Positions 34,294-43,131 of a DNA stretch of 64,000 nt are shown piece after piece (the first letter of the stretch is position 1; each line of letters begins with the position of its first letter). The stretch comes from Odoribacter sp. GTDB taxonomy: Bacteria; Bacteroidota; Bacteroidia; Bacteroidales; Prolixibacteraceae. The notes under the pieces are model-generated. The model saw only the letters and a list, made by a program, of their open reading frames with translations. It searched no databases and was not told the DNA's origin. Position numbers and translations under genes: made by a program. The stretch covers positions 1 to 64,000 of the forward strand of contig PNOH01000002.1 in assembly GCA_013824715.1 (NCBI GenBank). Direction: 5' to 3'.

Positions 34294-36693
34294 TCAAAAA
34301 CTATACTTCAACGACAAAATCAAATTTCGTCCTCCCGAAACAATGCCGGAGGAATAAGGCCGGTAACGTTTGTTCAGGATATTTTCCAGTCCGGCATTCA
34401 TGGTAAAATTTTTGGAAAGCTGAAAAGATGATTTCAGATTGAATGTCCACCAGGCTGGAGAATAGGGTTTCCCATTGGCATCGCTGGCGTAAATCTCAGG
34501 TTTTTGCAATTCGACGGGCGATAGATTCCGGTTCGAAATTTCGCCGTTGAAACGTGCATAACAAGCAATCCTGAATTTTTCACCTGAATAATTGAGGTGT
34601 GAACTTCCGAAGAATGGAGCCGCATGTCGCAACGGGTCACCGAAACTGTCCTCTCCCCAGGTATAGCTGAACGAATTCTTCAGGGAAATCTTTGGCAAAA
34701 AGAAAACTTCCATGGAGAAACTTCCACCATACAGGCGTGCATAATCGGCATTGACCAGCGCTTCCACTTTGCTCAACGATCCGTCATACAGGATGGAATC
34801 CTTTCCATTGAAACTGAAATCGCTGCGAATCATGGCATCGTTCAGGAAAGTGTAAAAAGCATCGAGTTCGAACTTGGCTATTTTCTGGAACCGACGAATG
34901 ATCCCAATCTCCACATTTTGGGCATATTCGGGTTTAAGGTTCGGATTGGGGACCATGACATTACCGGGCGTTGACTCAAAAACTTTGGCCATATCATCAA
35001 TATTGGGCGAACGGAATCCGGTTGACGCGCTGGCATTCAACTGCCAGTTGTCGGTGGGGTGATAAACCAGTCCCAAATTACCGGTGGCAGCGCTGTGTGT
35101 ATTGCTGAATTCCGAAAAAGGAAAATCATAAAACTCGCTTGAAAACGTCCCTTTTAATCCGGCTAAAGTATATCGTCCGCCAGCATGCAGCGTAAACCGG
35201 CGATTCAGTAACCATTTATAGCTCAGATAGGCTGCCAGGCTGGTGGTGCTTGAACCATCGGGATATCGGGTATCAATAGTTTTTTGTTCGCCGGTGGTAA
35301 GATTGCGTGAAACACCTTCAGAACCCACCAGATTGAAATTTCCTTCAACCCCATAATAAACGACATGGCGTTTGTCAATGGTTTTGTCCAAATCAATATT
35401 CAGGCTAAAGACATCCACATTTTCGGTTCGTTCATTGAGTTCCTTCTTGTTGAGTTTCCGGTCGAGGCGGCTTTCAGTATATTTTTGCCAGCCAGCCAGA
35501 AGGCTCACACGGTCGAAGATGCTGGTTTTTTCGGTGTACTGCAACTGTAACGAATGTAAGCTCCAGATTTGCGGCCCGTAATACCAATCGCCATACTTCA
35601 GTTTGTTGTTGCTGTGCTGAATGAGGCGGTCGTAACGTGGAATATCGGAGGTTGCTGAATAATGAAATGCGTAATTAAAATCCATCTTTTCGGAAGGGCG
35701 GTATCGAAGTTTTAGCATCGAATTCAATTGCGAGTAGCCTGTATAAATCTGTTTTCGGGGATCGGAATTTTCAATAATCTCGTCACTTCCGGAGTTTATC
35801 ATTGAATTATTCAGTACATACCGGAGCCTGAGATATTCGGCGGGGCCGGAATTTCCCATTTTCAGATCATCAAAATCAGTATAAGTCAGGCTAATTAAAG
35901 CGGCCCATTTCGCTGAGCCAAAATTGACATCACCATGTACAGTTTTCTCGAAATTGGCGCTTGAATACCGGGCGAAGATATTTCCCCGGTGATGGTATTG
36001 CTCCGAACTCGATAGTTTGGGTTTCAGGGTCTGATAGCTCATGACCCCACCCAACGCGTCGCTTCCATATATTACAGATCCCGGTCCGAAAATCACTTCG
36101 GTGCTTTCAATGCTTCCGGCATCCAACGAAATCACGTTTTGGAGGTTTCCGTTGCGGTATATCGCATTGTTCATCCGGATACCATCCACAACCAACAGCA
36201 ACCTGTTGGCCGAAAAGCCCCGAATCATCGGACTTCCGCCACCCATCTGGCTTTTCTGAACAAAAACCCCGCTTTTATATTCGAGCAGGTCGGCAGCCGT
36301 CTGCGGGTTTTGAAAATCAATGTCTTTCCGGCTAATGGAAATAATTTTATTCGGAATTTCGAGTCTTGATTGTTCGCGCCGGCTGGCCGAAATCACAATT
36401 TCATCAATACGCACAGGATCTTCGGTGAATCGCACCACAAAATTATTTGACCAAAGATTCTGATAATTGGTGCGTAATCCGACATAGGAAGGATGGGCAA
36501 AAGTAATCCGGGCCGCATCTTTAAAAGAAGTTATATCAGCTTTTCCATCTTTGTTGGTACGTATTGATAGCTGATTGGCATAAATCAAAACTCCTTCAAC
36601 CGGCTTCCCGGTTTTTGAATCGCAAACAAACACCAATTGGGCCTGAGCAAGCTGGAAGCTAAATAGCAGTAAAAGAATGAATAAAAGTTTCAA
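34294..36693 (-). CDS. TonB-dependent outer-membrane receptor
   Basis: 799 aa. The signal peptide (FILLLLFSFQLAQA) is followed by a carboxypeptidase-like beta domain (about 20-95; VFVCDSKTGKPVEGVLIYAN). The plug domain begins at about 105 (IDEIVISASRREQSRLEIPN) and contains FVQKSQMGGGSPMIRGFSAN and LLLVVDGIRMNNAIYR. The barrel ends NLILSLKYSF. The motif pattern is that of the hemoglobin/heme-type receptors, but no metal-binding or heme gene is adjacent, so the ligand is unproven. The start codon is TTG. Confidence 0.9.
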   Translation of the reverse strand: MKLLFILLLLFSFQLAQAQLVFVCDSKTGKPVEGVLIYANQLSIRTNKDGKADITSFKDAARITFAHPSYVGLRTNYQNLWSNNFVVRFTEDPVRIDEIVISASRREQSRLEIPNKIISISRKDIDFQNPQTAADLLEYKSGVFVQKSQMGGGSPMIRGFSANRLLLVVDGIRMNNAIYRNGNLQNVISLDAGSIESTEVIFGPGSVIYGSDALGGVMSYQTLKPKLSSSEQYHHRGNIFARYSSANFEKTVHGDVNFGSAKWAALISLTYTDFDDLKMGNSGPAEYLRLRYVLNNSMINSGSDEIIENSDPRKQIYTGYSQLNSMLKLRYRPSEKMDFNYAFHYSATSDIPRYDRLIQHSNNKLKYGDWYYGPQIWSLHSLQLQYTEKTSIFDRVSLLAGWQKYTESRLDRKLNKKELNERTENVDVFSLNIDLDKTIDKRHVVYYGVEGNFNLVGSEGVSRNLTTGEQKTIDTRYPDGSSTTSLAAYLSYKWLLNRRFTLHAGGRYTLAGLKGTFSSEFYDFPFSEFSNTHSAATGNLGLVYHPTDNWQLNASASTGFRSPNIDDMAKVFESTPGNVMVPNPNLKPEYAQNVEIGIIRRFQKIAKFELDAFYTFLNDAMIRSDFSFNGKDSILYDGSLSKVEALVNADYARLYGGSFSMEVFFLPKISLKNSFSYTWGEDSFGDPLRHAAPFFGSSHLNYSGEKFRIACYARFNGEISNRNLSPVELQKPEIYASDANGKPYSPAWWTFNLKSSFQLSKNFTMNAGLENILNKRYRPYSSGIVSGGRNLILSLKYSF

Positions 36694-36706
36694 TCCGGAT
36701 TTTTTA

Positions 36707-36737
36707 CAAAAATAGAAATTCGGAGGAGGATTAGCAA
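36707..36737 (-). promoter_or_regulatory. Promoter of the TonB receptor
   Basis: Minus-strand TTG (36735-36737), 20-base spacer, TATTTTTG (36707-36714). It predicts transcription starting only about ten bases before the TTG start codon, so the mRNA would be nearly leaderless. Confidence 0.5.
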
Positions 36738-36940
36738 TTATTATGCCTTTTCAGAATGTGAACCCGATTGCACCTTTTTCAAGAAAGGATATTTAAAAGC
36801 ATAAGGCTCATCTTTCATCAGATCATTTAATGAAAAAGGCCCCCGTTTATGGAAGCCTTCCTGTTTTTTAATCATCCCTCAATCGGGTTTTGATTTTTTT
36901 GCAATTGCCTGAAAAATTTTAAAAACTCACCAGTTTAGTT

Positions 36941-37174
36941 TTAAGCCACTTTCATTTCAAAAGCCTCGGTAAGAATATCGGGATACATTTCTTTGAAATT
37001 TTCAAAACACCATTCTTTTAAACTATTCACTTCCGAATCTCCTACCCAGTTAATACACTTTACCAATTCTTTACGAAATAATTCCCGGCTAAAACTAACT
37101 TTTGGTAAAATAACTCTTGCATACTCCAGCATAGTTTCTGTATATTTTTCTAATTGTTCTCTAAATTTAACCAA
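36941..37174 (-). CDS. Small conserved-looking hypothetical protein
   Basis: 77 aa. KFREQLEKYTETMLEYARVI then LPKVSFSRELFRKELVKCIN and SLKEWCFENFKEMYPDIL. Amphipathic and helical, with no membrane segment. I do not recognise a named family. It stands alone between the TonB receptor and trpA, and ordinary codon use argues for a real gene. Confidence 0.6.
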   Translation of the reverse strand: MVKFREQLEKYTETMLEYARVILPKVSFSRELFRKELVKCINWVGDSEVNSLKEWCFENFKEMYPDILTEAFEMKVA

Positions 37175-37356
37175 TACAAGAATGAATTTGTATGCTAAAA
37201 AGCAGTATTGGTAAAGTTTATCTGAAAAAATTGAATTCTAAAATATATTCTAGAAATAACATGTTGAAATACAGTCTGATACTCTGTTAGCTCCAGTTTA
37301 ATGCTAGAAAACATTCTTTCAGGATTAGTTCCCGAAACAAAGAAACAGGCACCTTA

Positions 37357-38139
37357 TTAAATATCTGCTGCGATCGAACGGATAAATCCTGAAACTTTTT
37401 GCTCAAGAGGTTCGTTGCCCTCCATTGCTTTTACAAAAGCGCTTCCAATGATGGCTCCGTTGGCAAACTGGCAGGCGTTGGCAAAAGTTTCCGCATTCGA
37501 AATCCCAAAACCGATCAGTCGCGGATTTTTTAGCGAAGACAATTTTATACGTTCAAAATATTCCCTTTGAAAATCGGTAACACTCGATTTCGCGCCTGTT
37601 GTGGCATTACTCGAAACCATATAAATAAATCCTGATGAAAAATCGTCAATCACCTTCATGCGTTCTGCCGAAGTTTGGGGCGTGATCAGGAAAATATTGT
37701 GCAGATTATTGGCTTCAAAAATTGTTTTGAACTCTTCAAGGTACACGTCCAAAGGAAGGTCGGGAATAATCAGCCCATCAATGCCAATTTTATTGCATTT
37801 TTCACAGAAAGCTTCCACGCCATACTGAAGCACCGGATTGATGTAGCCCATCAGGATGAGTGGAATATCAACCGATTGGCGGATATCTGATAGCTGGTCA
37901 AACAGTTTGCGGACGCTCATCCCATTTCGCAGCGAAATAAGGCTGCTGTGTTGAATGACGGGACCGTCGGCCACCGGATCGGAAAAAGGCATACCAATTT
38001 CGATCAGGTCAACGCCGTTTTTTACCAGTTCCTGAATAATTGGGACTGTATCTTCCAGATTCGGGTATCCGGCTGTAAAATAAACGGATAAAATTCGTTC
38101 TTTTTTCGATTGAAAGAGTTGATTTATTCTGTTGTTCAT
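37357..38139 (-). CDS. trpA: Tryptophan synthase alpha subunit TrpA
   Basis: 260 aa. It cleaves indole-3-glycerol phosphate to indole and glyceraldehyde 3-phosphate, passing indole to TrpB. The catalytic Glu and Asp lie in LIEIGMPFSDPVADGP. Further matches are IDGLIIPDLPLD and IGFGISNAETFA. It is the last gene of the operon trpEGDCFBA. Confidence 0.97.
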   Translation of the reverse strand: MNNRINQLFQSKKERILSVYFTAGYPNLEDTVPIIQELVKNGVDLIEIGMPFSDPVADGPVIQHSSLISLRNGMSVRKLFDQLSDIRQSVDIPLILMGYINPVLQYGVEAFCEKCNKIGIDGLIIPDLPLDVYLEEFKTIFEANNLHNIFLITPQTSAERMKVIDDFSSGFIYMVSSNATTGAKSSVTDFQREYFERIKLSSLKNPRLIGFGISNAETFANACQFANGAIIGSAFVKAMEGNEPLEQKVSGFIRSIAADI

Positions 38140-38200
38140 CGTTTTTTGTTTTTTTTATTCCTTTTGATTCTTTGTCCTCTGACCAAATGGTTTAAATGAA

Positions 38201-38267
38201 ATCCCGAAGGGATGATAAGATTATAGTAATTGTATAAAAACAAGAGAAAGTAAATCCCGAAGGGATG
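38201..38267. repeat. Paired ATCCCGAAGGGAT repeats
   Basis: The palindrome ATCCCGAAGGGATG occurs at 38201-38214 and 38254-38267, with an inverted relative (CACCCCTTCAGGG) at 38281. It fills the trpB/trpA spacer. Confidence 0.75.
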
Positions 38268-38351
38268 AAATAAATTCTATCACCCCTTCAGGGTTCCGTT
38301 ATCCATAAATCAATTGTTATCTATAATCATTTCACACCTTCGGCGTTATTT

Positions 38352-39533
38352 TTAATATCCAAAATGTTTCAAATAGGCTTCCATGTCTTTATCTCCCCGT
38401 CCGGAGAGATTAATCACAGTCACTTCTTCAGGTTTTAGCTTTATTTTCTTCAATACTGCCAGCGCATGCGCCGATTCCAGAGCCGGAATAATTCCTTCGA
38501 GCTGGGTCAGTTCCAGGGCAGCGTCTAGTACTTCCGCGTCGGTTGCCCACAGATATTTTGCCCGTTTGGCAGCAAATAAATTGGCGTGCATCGGTCCAAT
38601 TCCGGGATAATCCAGTCCAGCCGAAATCGAATAGGGTTCTGTAATTTGTCCGTCTTCAGTTTGCATCAGAATGGAACGCGAGCTGTGCAAAACTCCCGGC
38701 GAGCCAAGTGTCAGCGTTGCTGCAGTTTCAGAAGTGTCAATACCTTTTCCGGCGGCTTCAACGCCAATTAATTCCACTTCTTCCTGATTGAGAAAATGAT
38801 AAAAAGCCCCGGCAGCATTGCTCCCGCCACCCACACAGGCAATCACCCGGGTCGGGTTTTCCTTGCCGGTTTGCTCATCCAACTGCCAGCGGATTTCTTC
38901 GGAAATTACCGATTGAAACCGGGCAACCATATCGGGATAAGGATGCGGGCCAACCACTGAACCAATGATGTAATGCGTGTCAACCGGATTGTTGATCCAG
39001 TCGCGCATGGCCTCGTTGGTGGCATCCTTCAGTGTCTGGTTACCACTGATTGCCGGAATCACCTCGGCACCGAGCATCTTCATTTTTTTTACATTCGGCG
39101 CCTGACGCTCCACATCAACAGCCCCCATATACACAATGCATTTCAGTCCCATCAGCGCGCAAACTGTAGCGGTAGCCAGTCCGTGCTGTCCGGCGCCTGT
39201 CTCGGCAATGATGCGATGTTTGCCCAATTTTTTCGCCACCAGGATTTGCCCAATCGTATTGTTTATTTTATGTGAGCCGGTATGGTTCAAGTCTTCGCGT
39301 TTCAGATAAATATTGCTCTGGTACTTTTCTGAAAGCCTTTTAGCGAAATACAACGGAGATGGCCGTCCTACGTAATGCTTGAGCAAACCAATAAACTCCT
39401 GCCTGAAATCGTATGAGTTGATAATTTCAAGGTATTTCAGACGGAGTTCTTCGATATTCGGCACCATCATTTCGGGGATATATGCCCCGCCGAACTCGCC
39501 ATAGTAACCTTTTTCGTTTACCTGATAATTCAT
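38352..39533 (-). CDS. trpB: Tryptophan synthase beta subunit TrpB
   Basis: 393 aa, PLP enzyme joining indole and L-serine. The PLP lysine is in HTGSHKINN, and the phosphate loop is GGGSNAAGAF. ETGAGQHGLATATVCALMG is the TrpB1-type signature, so it partners TrpA. It is separated from trpF by 171 bases of palindromic repeats. Confidence 0.97.
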   Translation of the reverse strand: MNYQVNEKGYYGEFGGAYIPEMMVPNIEELRLKYLEIINSYDFRQEFIGLLKHYVGRPSPLYFAKRLSEKYQSNIYLKREDLNHTGSHKINNTIGQILVAKKLGKHRIIAETGAGQHGLATATVCALMGLKCIVYMGAVDVERQAPNVKKMKMLGAEVIPAISGNQTLKDATNEAMRDWINNPVDTHYIIGSVVGPHPYPDMVARFQSVISEEIRWQLDEQTGKENPTRVIACVGGGSNAAGAFYHFLNQEEVELIGVEAAGKGIDTSETAATLTLGSPGVLHSSRSILMQTEDGQITEPYSISAGLDYPGIGPMHANLFAAKRAKYLWATDAEVLDAALELTQLEGIIPALESAHALAVLKKIKLKPEEVTVINLSGRGDKDMEAYLKHFGY

Positions 39534-39548
39534 ATCTAAAATTTAAAA

Positions 39549-39586
39549 GCCCCCTTCCCGTTCCCCCGTAGGGGGAAGGCTTTGGA
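39549..39586. repeat. CCCCCTTCCC-type hairpin repeat
   Basis: GCCCCCTTCCCGTTCCCCC faces GTAGGGGGAAGGC. Located immediately upstream of trpB. Confidence 0.55.
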
Positions 39587-39644
39587 CTTGCGTTATACTT
39601 ATTCAAACATTTTTTAGAGGCTGTTTAAATTTAGTTTTCTTGTT

Positions 39645-39680
39645 CAGTAGGGAATCCGCCAGTTGGCGGATTCCCTACTG
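39645..39680. repeat. Perfect 17-bp-arm hairpin
   Basis: CAGTAGGGAATCCGCCA, a two-base loop, and its exact reverse complement. It is flanked by an outer inverted pair, CTGTTTAA and TTAAACAG. It lies in the trpF/trpB spacer. Confidence 0.85.
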
Positions 39681-39704
39681 GAAATTATTAAACAGTTTCT
39701 TAAT

Positions 39705-40358
39705 TCAGCATTGAAATTCTCGTTCCATTTTCCTGATTTCAGAAATAAATTTCCTGACTTTTTTAACGTCCTTCAGCGCCGGACTAACTTCGAAACCGCT
39801 ATTGATGTCGATTCCAAATATTTTCGGATGACTGAAATTCCTGATTGATTCCACATCGCCGGGACCAATGCCACCACTTAGGAAAAAAGGAACTTCGTCT
39901 TTATAATTCTCAAGCAATTGCCAGTTGAATTTTTGTCCGGTTCCTCCAGGAAGCTGACCTTTGGTGTCGAACAAAAAATAATCGCAAACTCCGGAATACG
40001 ATTTTAAGCCTGAGAAATCGAAAGATTCATCCAATGAAAATGCTTTAAAAACCGTAATCCCGAAATTCTGAATTTGTTGGCAATATTCCGGAGATTCCTT
40101 TCCATGCAACTGCACAACCTCAAGCTTCCAGCTTTGGCAAATTTCAATTACTTTCTCCGGTATTTCATCAACAAAAACGCCAACCTTTTTTACTGAATCC
40201 GGGATATCAGCCAACAATTCCAGAGAAGGTTCAAACCCAACAAACCGTTTGCTTTTCGGGTAAAAGATGAATCCAAGATAATCGGGCAATACGGCGACTA
40301 CTCCTGAAATATTCTCAGGATCGCGCATTCCGCAGACTTTGATTTTTAGTTCGCTCAT
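39705..40358 (-). CDS. trpF: Phosphoribosylanthranilate isomerase TrpF
   Basis: 217 aa from the ATG at 40358. A longer frame to 40388 would translate the repeat upstream. The catalytic Cys is in KVCGMRDPENIS and the general acid Asp in FLSGGIGPGDVESI / IFGIDINSGFE. It isomerises N-phosphoribosyl anthranilate, with TrpC acting next. Confidence 0.95.
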   Translation of the reverse strand: MSELKIKVCGMRDPENISGVVAVLPDYLGFIFYPKSKRFVGFEPSLELLADIPDSVKKVGVFVDEIPEKVIEICQSWKLEVVQLHGKESPEYCQQIQNFGITVFKAFSLDESFDFSGLKSYSGVCDYFLFDTKGQLPGGTGQKFNWQLLENYKDEVPFFLSGGIGPGDVESIRNFSHPKIFGIDINSGFEVSPALKDVKKVRKFISEIRKMEREFQC

Positions 40359-40369
40359 CGTCTTTTTTA

Positions 40370-40402
40370 ATTCCGGGCGCGACTCCAAGTCGCACCCGGA
40401 AT
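40370..40402. repeat. Hairpin in the trpC/trpF spacer
   Basis: ATTCCGGGCGCGACT and AGTCGCACCCGGAAT, 14 of 15 complementary, with a three-base loop. It lies directly upstream of the trpF start. Confidence 0.8.
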
Positions 40403-40412
40403 ACGAGTATTT

Positions 40413-41198
40413 CTATTTCAATTTCTCAATAAATTCTTTACATGCTTTGCCCGGATTGTCGGTTTTCATGAAGGTTTCGCCAATCAGGAAACCTTTAAAA
40501 CCCACAGCCCGAAGCTGGGCGATACTTTCAGGATTCGAAATCCCACTCTCCGATATTTTCACAAATTGCTCAGGAATAAGTTTGCTCAGGCGAACCGAAG
40601 TCTGAACATCCACCTTAAAAGTTCTTAGGTTACGGTTGTTTACGCCAACCAAGTCAACCATTGGATTCAGTTTTTCCAGTTCTTCAGTGCTGTGGACTTC
40701 AACCAGCACTTCCAACCCGATTTCTTTGGCCGTTTCAGTCAGTTCGAGCAACAACGATTTACTCAGACTTTCGGCAATCAGCAGAATCACATCGGCGCCG
40801 TGGGCGCGTGCTTCGTAAACCTGATACGGATCGAGCAGAAAATCTTTACGCAATATCGGAGTTTTTGGATTTGCCCAGCGTGCTTTTGCCAAATCTTCAA
40901 AAGAACCTCCGAAGAACCTGTCATCGGTTAAAACCGATAAACCGCTTGCTCCGGCAGCAACATATCCGGCGGTAACTTGCGAAGCTTCTGCTTCAGCATT
41001 AATCACGCCTTTCGAAGGTGATTTGGTTTTAAATTCTGCAATTACACCACTGGCACCTTCAGCCAATAAAGCGGCTTTCAGCGAGTTTGTTGTCCGAAGA
41101 AAGTACGGCGATGCTTTCAATTCTTCAATCGAAACGCGGCTTTTTGCCTCAGCAATTTCTGTCCGTTTATGGTTGTTTATTTCGTCAAGTATATTCAT
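40413..41198 (-). CDS. trpC: Indole-3-glycerol phosphate synthase TrpC
   Basis: 261 aa from the ATG at 41198. The frame is open to 41261, but those 21 residues are translated repeat. MNILDEINNHKRTEIAEAKS opens the family. The catalytic Lys/Glu set lies in VIAEFKTKSPSKG, ILRKDFLLDPYQV and VLVEVHSTEEL. It closes the indole ring in the penultimate step. Confidence 0.96.
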   Translation of the reverse strand: MNILDEINNHKRTEIAEAKSRVSIEELKASPYFLRTTNSLKAALLAEGASGVIAEFKTKSPSKGVINAEAEASQVTAGYVAAGASGLSVLTDDRFFGGSFEDLAKARWANPKTPILRKDFLLDPYQVYEARAHGADVILLIAESLSKSLLLELTETAKEIGLEVLVEVHSTEELEKLNPMVDLVGVNNRNLRTFKVDVQTSVRLSKLIPEQFVKISESGISNPESIAQLRAVGFKGFLIGETFMKTDNPGKACKEFIEKLK

Positions 41199-41200
41199 AT

Positions 41201-41257
41201 TCGGGTTGCGAGATTCGGGTTGCGAGTTAACCCGTAACTCGTAACCCGAACCCCGTA
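41201..41257. repeat. CGGGTTGCGAGTT-family repeat
   Basis: GATTCGGGTTGCGAGTTAAC faces CCGTAACTCGTAACCCGAA. Same family as 14878-14943. It lies in the trpD/trpC spacer. Confidence 0.65.
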
Positions 41258-41263
41258 TCAATT

Positions 41264-42259
41264 TTATAAATTTAATTCCATCAGTTTCTTAAACGCACCC
41301 AATGCTTTTTTGCTTTTCAGTGATTCGTCAGCTTCATCAACACAATCGGCCAGCGATTTCTCCGGAAACATACACTTAATACCCAGGGCAGCATTGGCAA
41401 TTACAACATTCTGCTGAGATTCGGTTCCGGTTCCTTCCAATACGTTCCTGAAAATTTCAGCAGCAATCTCAATCGTTGCACCTCCATAAAGTGCATCCGG
41501 CAAAACAGGTGAGAATCCAAAATCGGCGGGCGAAAGGTTATCTTCAGTCAGGTTCGAAACAAAACGTGCATCGCCGGTGAGCGAAATCTCATCGTATCCA
41601 TCCAGGCTGTTTACAATGATGTAATTCTGACCGCTCTCACTGAAAACCTGATGATAAAGGTCCATCACATCCAGATCGTAAACGCCTACCAGTTGGTTTT
41701 TTGGAAAGGAAGGGTTGATAATCGGCCCCATGATATTGAAAAGAGTTTTTACTTTCAGCGCTTTGCGCACCGGACCGACACTTTTCATAGCCGGATGAAA
41801 CAGGGGAGCATGAAGGAAACAAATTCCGGCCTCTTCCACTTCGCGGCGCAATTTATTCTGATCGTTGCTGAACTGGTATCCAAAATACCCGAACATGTTC
41901 GACGATCCGCTCACCGAGGATAGTCCGTAATTGCCATGTTTGGTCACCTTGTAACCTGCTCCGGCCAACACAAAGGCACTAAGCGTGGAGATATTAAATG
42001 TATCTTTTCCATCGCCTCCTGTGCCGACTATATCAATTGTATTATATTCCGAAAAGTCGATGGTGACACATAATTCGAGCAGAGCCTGTCGGAATCCGGC
42101 CAATTCACCGGCCTTAATCCTGCGCATCCTGAAAACAGTTAAAAAAGAAGCAATTTCAGCGTCCGAATATTGACCTTCCGCAATGTTGACAAGTATGGTG
42201 CGAGCTTCCTCTTTGGAAAGCGTTTCACCGGAAAATAAGTAATTTAAAATATCCTTCAT
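41264..42259 (-). CDS. trpD: Anthranilate phosphoribosyltransferase TrpD
   Basis: 331 aa. The PRPP-binding loop is VGTGGDGKDTFNIST, and KHGNYGLSSVSGSSNMFGYF and FLHAPLFHPAMKSVGPVRK are the anthranilate-site motifs. It is a stand-alone enzyme, not fused to TrpG. Confidence 0.97.
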   Translation of the reverse strand: MKDILNYLFSGETLSKEEARTILVNIAEGQYSDAEIASFLTVFRMRRIKAGELAGFRQALLELCVTIDFSEYNTIDIVGTGGDGKDTFNISTLSAFVLAGAGYKVTKHGNYGLSSVSGSSNMFGYFGYQFSNDQNKLRREVEEAGICFLHAPLFHPAMKSVGPVRKALKVKTLFNIMGPIINPSFPKNQLVGVYDLDVMDLYHQVFSESGQNYIIVNSLDGYDEISLTGDARFVSNLTEDNLSPADFGFSPVLPDALYGGATIEIAAEIFRNVLEGTGTESQQNVVIANAALGIKCMFPEKSLADCVDEADESLKSKKALGAFKKLMELNL

Positions 42260-42303
42260 AAAAACTTATTAATGGTTAGAAGTCCGAAGTCCAGATTGGT
42301 GAT

Positions 42304-42378
42304 TGGTTATTCATTATTCAATATTGGATATTTGAGTTTTAATTTCCAATATCCAATATCCAACAACCAATATCCAAA
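42304..42378. repeat. ATTGGATATT inverted repeat
   Basis: TTATTCAATATTGGATATT faces several CCAATATCC units. It lies between trpG and trpD, ending just before the trpG stop codon. Confidence 0.65.
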
Positions 42379-42963
42379 TTACGCCCCTACTTTGGGGAGG
42401 CCAAGCCAATTCGCAATTATCTGTTCCCCCAGTGGTGTCAGCACCGACTCAGGATGGAACTGTACACCTTCCACATCAAAAGTAGTATGTTTCAGCGACA
42501 TGATCATGCCTTTATCATCGTAACTGGTTATCTGCAAACATTTCGGAAGATCAGTTTCGTTAACAATCCACGAATGGTAACGGCCAGCCTGAAAAGTATC
42601 CGGAAGCCCATCGAATAAAGTTGTTGGGATTTGGGTTCTGATTACTTTAGTTGCAATTCCGTGCAAAACCCGGTTCATGTTGGTGAGTGTTCCGCCAAAA
42701 GCTTCGCCAATGGCCTGATGTCCGAGACATACACCCAAAATGCTTTTGGTTGGAGCATACCTCCGGATAATGTCGAGCAACAAACCTGCTTCTTCTGGAA
42801 TTCCCGGTCCGGGCGACAATACAATTTTATCGTAATGTTCCAAATCTTCCAGCTCAATTTCATCGTTTCGGAACACATCAACCGGCAAGCCAGATATTTT
42901 TTTGATGGCATGCACCAGATTGTATGTGAACGAATCGTAATTGTCTATGACTACTATTTTCAT
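42379..42963 (-). CDS. trpG: Anthranilate synthase glutaminase TrpG
   Basis: 194 aa from the ATG at 42963 (MKIVVIDNYDSFTYNLV). The catalytic Cys is in GVCLGHQAIGEAFGG, and the His/Glu pair in VQFHPESVLTPLG. It supplies ammonia to TrpE. Confidence 0.96.
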   Translation of the reverse strand: MKIVVIDNYDSFTYNLVHAIKKISGLPVDVFRNDEIELEDLEHYDKIVLSPGPGIPEEAGLLLDIIRRYAPTKSILGVCLGHQAIGEAFGGTLTNMNRVLHGIATKVIRTQIPTTLFDGLPDTFQAGRYHSWIVNETDLPKCLQITSYDDKGMIMSLKHTTFDVEGVQFHPESVLTPLGEQIIANWLGLPKVGA

Positions 42964-43024
42964 GATGGTATAAATTTCAAGTTTCAGGTTCAAAAATTTC
43001 AAATTTGTCATTAATTGTCATTGA

Positions 43025-43092
43025 GTCATTTGTAGTCATTAATTGTCGTGTGACGCGAAGCTAGTGACAATGAATGACGTGAAACAAATGAC
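43025..43092. repeat. GTCATTTGT inverted repeat
   Basis: GTCATTTGTAGTCATTAATT faces AATGAATGACGTGAAACAAA. The loop contains GACGCGAAGC. It fills much of the trpE/trpG spacer. Confidence 0.7.
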
Positions 43093-43131
43093 CAAGACTG
43101 ACCTAAGGTTACTGACCACAGCGACTGTCAA

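Noticed and set aside
36837-36877. AAAGGC...GCCTT hairpin with T run between the TonB receptor and the 77-aa gene
   Set aside because: Only five or six paired bases with a large loop; too weak to call as a terminator.
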